Source: Leishmania donovani
Taxonomy: Eukaryota > Euglenozoa > Kinetoplastea > Trypanosomatida > Trypanosomatidae
Assembly: GCF_000227135.1 (NCBI RefSeq)
Contig: NC_018234.1
Span: 236,025-294,444, forward strand
Length of the DNA stretch: 58,420 nt
Direction: 5' to 3'
This document shows, one piece after another, positions 41,981-51,600 of the stretch; the first letter of the stretch is position 1, and the number at the start of each line of letters is the position of its first letter. The notes beneath the pieces are model-generated. The model was not told the origin of the DNA. It saw nothing but the letters and a program-made list of their open reading frames with translations, and did not search any database. The position numbers and the translations under genes are program-made.

Positions 41981-42568
41981 ATGCTGAACTGCTTCTTTGG
42001 CGCTGAGCTGAAGCCGGACGGGGTCCCGATAAGCTTCACCATTCCAAAGGGGACGACGCTCGTCATCACGCAGTGCGCTGTCACGAGTGTGGTGCCGCCA
42101 CAGCAGTCGACGGACGCCGGCGCGTCTTCGTCTCCAGCAGTGGCAGCCAAGGCGTACAGCCCTGTTACACTGTGCGTGCAGGGTCACGGCCTGCCCACTC
42201 GCTTCGCCGTCTGCTCTTTGTCCCCGGCGCAGCATATCACGTACTGCCCCTTGCAGCTTCTCTTCTCTAAGCCGGTGTCGTTTGTGCTCGTGCCGCAGAC
42301 GGGGTCTACGGCTGCTGCTGGTGCGTCGTCGTCACCCTCGCCAGCTCCGCATCCAGGTAAGAAGACGAGGCGGAATCAGAAGCACAACAAAACCGCAGCA
42401 GGTGCTCATGGTGCTGGCGCAGAAGCCACCGCTGCCTACCCGACGGTGCACCTGACCGGCTACTATGAGCGTGCCGCAGACGAGGACGAGGAAGATGGCA
42501 GCATGGCCATGGACGCCATGGAGTCGAGTGATGACGGGGAGAACGACGACCTCTCCGATGACGAGTAA
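41981..42568 (+). CDS. Nucleoplasmin-like domain protein
   Basis: This 195-residue protein begins with a segment of the nucleoplasmin-like (NPL) type: FFGAELKPDGVPISFTIP, then strands around TLVITQCAVTSVV, VTLCVQGHG and PLQLLFSKPVSFVLV, and finally VHLTGYYE. The same fold opens FKBP39/46-type histone chaperones and plant HD2 deacetylases. A Lys/Arg-rich patch (GKKTRRNQKHNK) lies before the last strand, and the C-terminus is strongly acidic (about 168-195, DEDEEDG to SDDE), as in histone chaperones. A nuclear chromatin role is likely. A T. brucei nucleoplasmin-like protein in an ISWI-containing complex is known to me from memory; orthology here is not shown. The next gene may be a relative. 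Confidence 0.78.
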   Translation: MLNCFFGAELKPDGVPISFTIPKGTTLVITQCAVTSVVPPQQSTDAGASSSPAVAAKAYSPVTLCVQGHGLPTRFAVCSLSPAQHITYCPLQLLFSKPVSFVLVPQTGSTAAAGASSSPSPAPHPGKKTRRNQKHNKTAAGAHGAGAEATAAYPTVHLTGYYERAADEDEEDGSMAMDAMESSDDGENDDLSDDE

Positions 42569-43387
42569 TCGAAAAGAGAAAAAGCAAAAAAAAAACGAGT
42601 TGCTGTAGAGGCGGAGGCGGAAAGGGCGCCTTTCCGTTTGTGCGCCGCGAGTTGAACGCGTAACAGATGATCCACATAAAGACCCGTGAACCAGAGCAAG
42701 CACCCGCACACAACATGAGATCATGGAGGAACCTCCATCGCTAGGCAAATGTGTTTCACGTGCAGCATGCCGCCGTTGGCTTCCTGGTCTGTTGGGAGAC
42801 TGCGAGGTGGAGGACGAAATCCGAAGGAGACGGCGATGCCGAAATATGCAAACACACGCATGTGTGCACGTGCGATGAGGCGTACGTGAGGTTATCGGGT
42901 GATGGCGCAGTTGATGAAGGAAGCAAATCTAAGAGTCACAGGGCAACCAACGCGAGCCACTTACCCCCCATATCCACCCGCACATGCACATACATGTACG
43001 CATGCGCAACTTCTATGCTGCGGATCCGCACAGCTGCTTCCATTTTTTTTTCTCAAGTCGCGAGTGGTGGCGTCAGCTCTGTGTGTGCGTGCGTGCGCGC
43101 ACGCATCCTTCTCTCTTGGCTTCATCTTCGGTGTCTCGCCAAGCAACCACCCAGTCGCCATACACCTTCTCTTGTGCACTGCTCGGTTCATCTCTCTTCG
43201 CTCACCTTTCGTATTCTGTCCACCTGAACGTCGCGCATCTCTTCAGGTTTTGGTGGCGTTGGTTGTCTGCGTGAGCTTCGCAAGAACCGCGAGACCTTCC
43301 CTCCTTCTGTATCCCTCACTCGCACATCACCGTTCATCTGCCTGCGGGCACCGTCTTTCACGCTAGATTCGGCTCTCTCTGTGGCAG
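42569..43387 (+). other. Intergenic/UTR interval
   Basis: No gene is supported. An A9 run lies near 42588 and pyrimidine-rich DNA lies at about 43190-43330. A likely splice acceptor is the AG at 43365-43366, leaving a leader of about 21 bases before the next ATG. Confidence 0.6.
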
Positions 43388-44137
43388 ATGAAGCCGATCG
43401 CGTTGGGCTTCCAGATTCCGTCGCTGCGAGACTCGTGTGAGGCGTCCGCGGCCGTGTGGACGCTGGCGGTTCCTTACCCGATTGGCAAGTCCACCTTGCA
43501 GATCAGTGGCATTCACGCGCGACTTGAGCCTGTGAAAACGTCCGCTTGCAAGAGCAACGGCGCCGCCAAACATGGGCAGCAGCAGCACACAAAGAGCGTG
43601 CCGTCATCTCTGCTGCTTGGCGATGCACTGACGGCTGATGTCGTTGTGCACGCGCACGTTCGTGGCGAGCTGAGCAGCGCGCCGCGGTCGTACGTCGTCG
43701 CTGTGATTCCGCTGCGGTTTGACGGCACCGCTGGGCCTGTTCCCTCAGGTTCTGCGATCTCGTCCTCGGCCACATCCACACATGCCGCTGCTTCGACGCT
43801 GCCGTCCACGCCGTATGACAAGCGTGCTGTTAACGCGCAGGCTCGCGGGGCAGGCCGAAGTGCGTCTGCAGGCGTCTTCGCCTCCGCCTTCGCCAGGATC
43901 GACTTGCGCACGCAGATGGAGCGGGTGCGGCTGAGCTTCACCGTCGCTCCCTGCAGCAGGACCGGTGGAGCGGGCGCGGCTGCCAACCGCACGGTCGCCA
44001 ACGGTGCGGCTCACGCAAACGCGGGAAAGCGGCTGCGCGAGGAGCCTGGCAAGGCCGCTGACGACTCAAAGTCCGCGGCCTTGCCAGACTGCACGATTGA
44101 TGTGACGGTGGTGGGCACGGTGTCACCCATTGCGTAA
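43388..44137 (+). CDS. Unknown protein, possible divergent nucleoplasmin-fold protein
   Basis: This 249-residue protein has no family that I recognise directly. Its predicted strands occur in the same order as in the nucleoplasmin-like neighbour: GFQIPSL at the N-terminus, STLQISGIHARLEP, then LTADVVVHAHVRG, SYVVAVIPLRF, RIDLRTQMERVRLSFTVAP and finally CTIDVTVVGTVSP. The strands are separated by Ser/Ala-rich insertions (about 115-160 and 195-230). A short basic patch (AGKRLREEPGK) precedes the last strand, as in the neighbour, but there is no acidic tail. This suggests a diverged tandem duplicate, which is an inference. Codon use is typical of the genes here, and the frame starts just after a clear AG. 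Confidence 0.75.
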   Translation: MKPIALGFQIPSLRDSCEASAAVWTLAVPYPIGKSTLQISGIHARLEPVKTSACKSNGAAKHGQQQHTKSVPSSLLLGDALTADVVVHAHVRGELSSAPRSYVVAVIPLRFDGTAGPVPSGSAISSSATSTHAAASTLPSTPYDKRAVNAQARGAGRSASAGVFASAFARIDLRTQMERVRLSFTVAPCSRTGGAGAAANRTVANGAAHANAGKRLREEPGKAADDSKSAALPDCTIDVTVVGTVSPIA

Positions 44138-45182
44138 TCTTTAACGTGCGTGCGTGTTTCGTTCCTCGATGAAGTCGCATCAGAAGGAAAAGAAAAGGAA
44201 TATGAAGATCGCGGTTGCCCTTGTGCGTATAGCTCTGTGTGCGGTGGGAGTGATGGGATGCCGGGGAGCGTGGGATGGCTTGGGCTGCTTTCCGCGTGGC
44301 GACGCTGATCTGCTCCTGCCCGTTTCTCTTTTTCTCTCTTTCTGTCCCACCTTGCCGTAGCTCTGGCGCGCGCGCACACACACACACACACACATACATC
44401 AACACGGGCGCCCACAAGACAAGACGCATCACCTGCGCGGCGGCTATGTCCTTTCCCCTCACCCTGCACGGAGGAGGGACTAACAAGCCCCCTACCTCCC
44501 TCTCCCTCCATGCTTTACCGTCACCAGCGTCTCCTCTGCCACCCCCCTTTCCCCTTGCTTCCTTTCCCCTTCCTCTCCCTCTCTCCAGGTCTTTTCATCT
44601 CTGCCCCGCCCACTATTGGGCACGACTTGAGCGCGTCATCCGCGTCTGTCTTGTTTTTACGTGGCCTTTCTCCCCTCCCCGTCTGTTTATTTTTTTTCTC
44701 TCTCCCTCTGTGTGTGTGTGTGTGCTGCCGGCATCTGCTTTGGTTCTAATCTCCCCCCATCCAATCCCACCCCCCTTCTCATCCCTGCCCCCCGTTTCCT
44801 TCATCTCTTCGGGTCCCTTTCGCACGCACCACCCCGCCGCCCCGCCACCGCGAACACTTGCTTGACCCTCCCTCCCTCCCTCCCTCCCTCCTTTGCCAGG
44901 CGCGGGTGGCGGCGAGGGGGCGGCGCACCGAGACGGCCTCCCCCTCCTCTTTCTCTTTTGCTTGGTTGCTCGCTTTGGGGTGGCTGCCGTGCCGAGCGTC
45001 TGCCTGGGACCTTGCCGCACAGAGCGTCTCGCAGGCGCACAGCATCGAGGCGCGAGTGACCTCCCCCCCTCCTCCTCCTCCTCCTGCTCCTCCACGTCCA
45101 ACGACAGAACGGACGAGCGCATGTGCGTATACCTTTGCAAGTGTAAAGCGGGGAAAAAGAAAAGAAAACGGGTCGGATAAGG
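44138..45182 (+). other. Intergenic/UTR interval
   Basis: No gene is supported. A CA tract lies at 44378-44395, and the segment from about 44500 to 44890 is very pyrimidine-rich, including CCCT repeats at 44868-44890; it probably carries the splice signal for the coiled-coil gene. CTC repeats lie at 45066-45090. Confidence 0.65.
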
Positions 45183-46856
45183 ATGCCATCACCGCGAACG
45201 CATGTCGTTGACCTTGGCTGCATGCCGCGCGAGAATCTCATTGAAATCGCCAAGAAGCAGGCGAATCAGATCCGTGAGAAGAACACACGCATATCGGCCA
45301 TGGAGGCGTTTATTGAAAGCCTCACCGGCACATCCGCGGAGGAGAGCCTCTCGCAGCTCCCGCACGCCAACTCGAGCACCCCTCCACACAACTCGAGTAC
45401 GGCAACACCAGCCTTCTCAGCTGAATCTGGTACTGGCACACCAGCCACCGCTTCCGCATCGCAGCTGCTTCAACTGCAGCAGACACAGGAGGAAGAGCAG
45501 CTTCAGCACACCTTGCGTGTCTCGGAGCTGGAGGAGCAGCTGCGTGAGAGGCAGCGTGAATATGACCAACTTCAGGCGAAGGTGGACGCGTGGAAAACGA
45601 AGGTTATGGCCATCATGATAGCTGACCAGGAGCGTATCCGCGTCCTCGAAGCTCAACTGGCCGCGGCCGCGGCCACATCACACGAATCATCATCGTCTTC
45701 CGCTCCACTCAACGCGCCTTTCGGAGTGACAGCGGCACCTTCACCTGACGCTGGCGAGTCTTATATGACTACCCAGCTTCAGCAGCTGCAGGCGCCGGTA
45801 TCTGCTCCTCAGCAAGAGCTCCGCAACGTTAGGGAAGAGCCTCAACAAGCTCAGTCTCAGCTTCATGAGCAGCACCGCTCGACACTGCAGGCCTTGCTGC
45901 CGCCCGCCGCTGCCACAATGACCACGGAAAACTTGATGAGCGCACCGCCGGCAGCGCTCAGACCGCCGCCCTCCACTCCCTCAGAAGAGTTGCCCGGCAA
46001 AACTTTGCCTCTGCCCCCCGCACCGATAACTGCAGCGGATATTCCACCTGAGGTCCTCCAGGAAGCCGTACACCTCCAGCCAGCTTCGTGGAAGGAGCAG
46101 GTCGAAACGGCCATGCTGGCGGACAAAAGCCGCATTCAGGATCTCGAGGTGCAGCTGGCGGCGCTGGGGACTGCCACCAGTGTTGACCACGCTTGTGAGG
46201 CCGAGCGCGCCGCGGAGGCGGAGGCGCTGCGCGCGGAGGTGGGCCGCCTGCAGGAGGCGCTAGAGGCCGCGGAGCGCGATCGGGACGATGCGGCTGTCTC
46301 GATGAAGGCATTTAAGGCAAAGATGGATGAGTGGAGGGCGAAAGTGCGAAGCGTTGTGGAGAATGGTGAGCTGCAGCGTCGCGCATTGGAGGCGGAGGTG
46401 CAACGCTTGAAGGAGGACCGGGTCGCTTCTGGTGCTGGTGGTGATGCATCGTGCTCAGAGAATCGTCAGGGGAAAGATGATGACGAATCAGGTGCGGCTT
46501 CCACCTCGGTGGACCGAAAGGAGGCGTGGTCGCAGGCGGATGTGGTGGCTGATGCATCGGAGGACAGTACAGCGATGAGGCCTGCCGCGGGTGCCCTTCA
46601 AGACGTTGCGGTGCAGACTTCGATCGCTACAGAAGTTCCTCTCCAAGTGGTCACGGACGTGGCTTTGGTGCCGAGCCCTGTTGCGCTGCCCGAGCTGCAC
46701 CTGCAGAGCACGCAGGCCCTGTTAATGGAGTGTGAGCGCGCTGCAATGGAGAACAGGCGACTCCAACGCGTCTTTGCGCAGCTGTCCAGATTTCGAGAGG
46801 AGGTAATGAGGGAGGTTCATGCGGTTGCTGCGCCTCCCTCTGCACCCGCCTCGTGA
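45183..46856 (+). CDS. Coiled-coil protein with internal repeats
   Basis: This 557-residue protein is dominated by Gln/Glu/Ala-rich heptads. The N-terminus has a distinct helix (RENLIEIAKKQANQIREKNT) of the kind seen in golgin-like proteins. Three related segments recur, each with a Trp followed by Lys/Val and then a Leu-Glu helix: W137 (WKTKVMAIMIADQERIRVLE), W303 (WKEQVETAMLADKSRIQDLE) and W384 (WRAKVRSVVENGELQRRALE). Pro/Ser/Thr-rich linkers separate them. The C-terminus has another helix (MECERAAMENRRLQRVFAQL) but no GRIP-type Tyr-containing motif, so a Golgi GRIP protein is not supported. A tethering or scaffold role is a reasonable but unproven guess. A second Met at codon 14 is an alternative start. 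Confidence 0.8.
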   Translation: MPSPRTHVVDLGCMPRENLIEIAKKQANQIREKNTRISAMEAFIESLTGTSAEESLSQLPHANSSTPPHNSSTATPAFSAESGTGTPATASASQLLQLQQTQEEEQLQHTLRVSELEEQLRERQREYDQLQAKVDAWKTKVMAIMIADQERIRVLEAQLAAAAATSHESSSSSAPLNAPFGVTAAPSPDAGESYMTTQLQQLQAPVSAPQQELRNVREEPQQAQSQLHEQHRSTLQALLPPAAATMTTENLMSAPPAALRPPPSTPSEELPGKTLPLPPAPITAADIPPEVLQEAVHLQPASWKEQVETAMLADKSRIQDLEVQLAALGTATSVDHACEAERAAEAEALRAEVGRLQEALEAAERDRDDAAVSMKAFKAKMDEWRAKVRSVVENGELQRRALEAEVQRLKEDRVASGAGGDASCSENRQGKDDDESGAASTSVDRKEAWSQADVVADASEDSTAMRPAAGALQDVAVQTSIATEVPLQVVTDVALVPSPVALPELHLQSTQALLMECERAAMENRRLQRVFAQLSRFREEVMREVHAVAAPPSAPAS

Positions 46857-48659
46857 AACATGCGTGAAAAGAGCCGTGTGTGAGTGTGTGTGTGTGTGTG
46901 GATGTGCGTCTGCAAAGGTGCTCCCGTGTGGGTACTGCTACTTCAGCCACCGCTTCTTCTGGTATTGGGCGGCGTGCTCACCGCCTACAGCGAGAGGGAG
47001 AGCGACCGTGAGGGAGGAAAGGAGCTTGAGGTACATGAGCGTTTACGAAGACCACATGAGAGACAAGAGGAAGCACCTGCCCGTCATACGGGCAACAAGA
47101 AGGGCATTTCGTATCTCAGAGAAGATACGGTGAAGAGATAAGACACCGTTTCGCGCGTGTAGTCGATCGAACGTTTTGAGCGGCTCATGGGGCTTCCCCT
47201 CCTCCTCCTCTCCCTCTCCCTCTCCCTCTCTCTCCTCGCGTACACGTGTAAACACACACACACACACACACACACACACGCGCCCCGTCTTGTGCGGTTT
47301 GCTCTCTTTGTGACTTTTCTTTTCTGCGTCTGTGCACACATATAACGCGTGTAATATTTACACACACGCATATACACACACACATATACACACACATACA
47401 CACACATACACACACATACACACACATATACACACACACATATACACACACATACACACACATATACACACACATACATATATATATATATATGCATACA
47501 TACATATAATACATACGTAAGAGTTGCCTTAATCTTTCCTTTTCTTTTTGTTTTCCTCTCTCCTTTCCTCTCCGTGACTCAGACGTGCCTGTGCTCAACC
47601 GCTTACCTACCCCGCGCGCGCCACGCAATCACCGCATCCACGAGGAGGCAAATATTGGGATTGTCGACACGCCCGCATTAGCACCGGTGCACACCCCAAC
47701 GCAAGCGTCACGCTCCCTCTTTGCCTTTGCCCTCACCTTCCCTAATCCATTCAACTCCGCCGCTCCTTCGCGCAGCGTGTGTGCCACTGTATACCTGTCT
47801 GTCTTTCCACTCGCTGAACTTGCTTGTGCTTGTTCCTTCCTTGCTCGGTTGCTGCAGGAGCTGTGTGCGTGCCCATCGGCAGAGACGGGTTCTCTCTTCG
47901 TTGTAACCCCTCCACCCCCATCTTCTTCTTCCCCACCTTCTCTCTCTGTCTACGACCCGCGCCTGCACCGCCGTAGCGTGTTGCTGTAGCTTCCGACCGG
48001 CTCGTCCTTTGCGAGCCTCTCTTGTGCCCGATCGACCTCCTTCCCCTTCGCTTCTTGTTTGTTTCGGGGTCTTTGTTGGGCCCTCGTCGCCGATATCTCC
48101 ACCTCCTCCTCTCTCTCTCCGCGTTGTCATCATTTAGCGTTGCACTTCTTGTCCCTCTCACAGAAACACACACACACACACATACGCAGGTGAACTCCAT
48201 CCGTGAAGGGACGCGCGTTGAGTGCCTCTCTGAGCATCCTCGAGGGTGTCTCTACTTTCTCTTCTTTCTTTTCCCTCTTCCCCACACCCAGACGAACACC
48301 TCCCTGCCGATTTCGTCCCTGTCGCGCCGTTCAGTGTTGCCCTTGCGTGCTTCGATTCCCCGCGGTCTCTCTGCTCGGCGTGTCTCTGCCCAGCACCGAC
48401 TGTGCTCTTCCCTTCCTCTTGTTTCTCTCTCTGCCTCCGTCACGCGCTTTTCTGCGTGCCGTCCGCCTATAACACCGACATATACATCTATGTACAAATA
48501 CGTATTCTCTCTCTGTTAACTTTTGTTTACTCGCGAGGCCGTCGACGCTGACTCTTTCGGTGTGTGTGCCGTACGGGAGCGCAGGAGACGTGACAGGCTT
48601 CTTCTCTCTAACGCACGGGAAGGCACTTACTCACCTTACAAGGCTCTTTGGGACTAAGG
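46857..48659 (+). other. Intergenic/UTR interval with CA-type satellite
   Basis: No convincing gene, apart from a weak small ORF at 46902-47141. It holds a GT tract near 46883-46900, a CCCTCT repeat (47200-47235), (CA)n at 47250-47280, a decamer satellite (47357-47520), and long pyrimidine-rich DNA (about 47890-48460) before the Ca2+-ATPase. Confidence 0.65.
47357..47520. repeat. Decamer CACACATACA-type satellite
   Basis: A tandem array of CA units regularly interrupted by TA gives a period of about 10 bases (clearest at 47391-47430) and ends in a TA tract and CATA repeats. It is in the 3' region of the coiled-coil gene. Confidence 0.9.
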
Positions 48660-51600
48660 ATGGCGCCGCTTAACGCGACCGATATCGTGGTGAACACAGA
48701 GCCACCGCAGCGTCGCATGGCTGGCGCCGCCGCGGTGCCGCCGCCCGCGCCTGGCACCTTTACCCCCGCGGAACGTGCCATCGGGGGCGACATTCAGATG
48801 CCCTTGGAGAAGATCTTTGCCCGCGCCAACGAGGCAACGCCGATGTACGAAAAACTCGGCAAGGTAGAGGGCATCGCGAACACGCTGCACACGTCCCTGA
48901 AAAACGGCGTGGACGGCAACACCGTGGAGGCGCGCCGCGCCTTCTTTGGCAAGAACGCANNNNNNNNNNNNNNNNNNNNNNNNNNNNNNNNNNNNNNNNN
49001 NNNNNNNNNNNNNNNNNNNNNNNNNNNNNNNNNNNNNNNNNNNNNNNNNNNNNNNNNNNNNNNNNNNNNNNNNNNNNNNNNNNNNNNNNNNNNNNNNNNN
49101 NNNNNNNNNNNNNNNNNNNNNNNNNNNNNNNNNNNNNNNNNNNNNNNNNNNNNNNNNNNNNNNNNNNNNNNNNNNNNNNNNNNNNNNNNNNNNNNNNNNN
49201 NNNNNNNNNNNNNNNNNNNNNNNNNNNNNNNNNNNNNNNNNNNNNNNNNNNNNNNNNNNNNNNNNNNNNNNNNNNNNNNNNNNNNNNNNNNNNNNNNNNN
49301 NNNNNNNNNNNNNNNNNNNNNNNNNNNNNNNNNNNNNNNNNNNNNNNNNNNNNNNNNNNNNNNNNNNNNNNNNNNNNNNNNNNNNNNNNNNNNNNNNNNN
49401 NNNNNNNNNNNNNNNNNNNNNNNNNNNNNNNNNNNNNNNNNNNNNNNNNNNNNNNNNNNNNNNNNNNNNNNNNNNNNNNNNNNNNNNNNNNNNNNNNNNN
49501 NNGTTGCCGCTGTCAGGAGCGACAGGCACCTTTCGCTCGTACGGCACGTACACCTACGACGTTCACGAGTTTGACCGCATGCGGAAAGAGGACCTCGCCT
49601 CCTCGGTGCGCCAGCGCTTTACCAAGCGCTCCCACACGGTGATTATGGGCGGCGAGAACTTCGGTGCAGGCGTTCAAGATTCGCTCGAGGACATCTTTGC
49701 CCGCGCCAACGAGGCAACGCCGATGTACGAAAAACTCGGCAAGGTAGAGGGCATCGCGAACACGCTGCACACGTCCCTGAAAAACGGCGTGGACGGCAAC
49801 ACCGTGGAGGCGCGCCGCGCCTTCTTTGGCAAGAACGCACTGCCCGAGGAACCGCCGCTAACCTTTTGGGAGATGTACAAGGCCTCGTGGGAGGACAGCA
49901 TGATCCGCCTGCTGACGGTGGCGGCCATCGTGTCGCTCATCCTGGGCCTCACCGTGCCGGATCCCGGCGAGACGGAGGTGAACTACAAGACGGGCTGGAT
50001 CGAGGGCTTTGCCATCATCTGCTCTGTTATCATCGTGACCACAGTGTCATCCGTTAACGACTATAACAAGGAGAAACGGTTCCACAAGCTGACGGAGGAG
50101 AACTCCGCGCAGCCGGTTCGCGTGCGCCGTGGCGGAAAAGATGTCACGATCGATGTGACGGAGATTGTCGTGGGCGATATCGTGAACCTGTCGCCTGGCC
50201 TTGTGGTGCCTGTGGATGGGTTCTACGTGACGGGCATGAGCGTTGTGATCGACGAGAGCAGCGTGACGGGCGAGAATGACCCGAAGAAGAAGAACGCGAA
50301 CGCGCCGATCATTTTGACAGGGACTGTGGTGAACACTGCGGAGGATGCGTACATGCTTGCGTGTGCCGTGGGTGAGCGCTCGTTCGGCGGCAAGCTGCTG
50401 ATGGAGTCGCGCGGCGCTGGTGCGCCTCGCCCGACGCCGCTGCAGGAGCGCCTGGACGAGCTTGCCGACCTCATCGGCCGCATCGGTCTCGGCGCTGCGA
50501 TGCTACTGTTCGCCTTGCTGTCCTTGATGGAGGGGTTCCGGATGCTGCAGCACGACTCGGGAGCTTCGTGCCGCCACTTCCTCGACTACTTCCTTCTCTG
50601 TGTCGCCATCATTGTGGTGGCCGTGCCGGAGGGTCTTCCGCTGGCCGTGACGATCGCGCTTGCCTACTCTCAGAACAAGATGCACGACGACAACAACCAG
50701 GTGCGCCGCCTGCGCGCGTGCGAGACGATGGGCAACGCGACGCAGATTTGCAGCGACAAGACAGGCACGCTGACGCAGAACCTGATGAGCGTGGTGCAGG
50801 GCTACGTTGGCATGCAGCACTTTTCTGTGAAGCGTCCTGGCGACTTGCCGGAGCCGGTGCCGCTGTCTGGCATGCGCGCGACCTCGCTTCGCCAGCTCAG
50901 CGAGGGCATTGCGATCAACAGCTCGAGCGAGAAGGTTGTGAGCACGACGGACAAGGAGGGCCACACGGTCGCGCCGTACTGGCAGTGGGTGGCGGACAAG
51001 GGCAACAAGACGGACAACGCGCTGCTGGACTTTGTGGACCGCGTTGCGATGACGGAGGCGGACGCACGCGACATGGGGTCGCGGCCGCACCAGCGGATTC
51101 GCGAGGCGTGCCGGCAGCGCGGGTTCACGATCTTCCCGTTCACGAGCGACCGGAAGCGGATGAGCGCTGTTGTGCGGCAGGAGGACGGGACGCTGGTGCA
51201 CCATGTGAAGGGCGGGTCTGACCGTATTCTGCCGCTGTGCGACCGGTACGTGAACGAGGCGGGCGACGAGGTGCCCATGACGGACGAGGCGCGGGCGCGC
51301 ATTGCGCAGCAGGTGAAAAAGTTGGCGGACATGGCGAACCGCACCATCGGTGTCGCGTACGCGGTGCTTGGCGGCACTGAGCTTCCCGAGGATGAACCGA
51401 CCGAGAGCTTGGTATGGCTGTCCCTGCTCGGCATCCAGGACCCGCTGCGACCGGAGGTGGCGGATGCCGTGATGAAGTGCCAGGCGGCGGGAGTGACGGT
51501 GCGCATGTGCACAGGTGACAACATCGATACGGCGGTGGCCATCTCACGCCAGTGCGGCATCTTCAATCCCTACTACGGCGATCTTGCGATGACTGGCCAG

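Noticed and set aside
45183..46856. GRIP-domain golgin
   Set aside because: The coiled coil fits, but the C-terminus lacks the conserved Tyr-containing GRIP motif.
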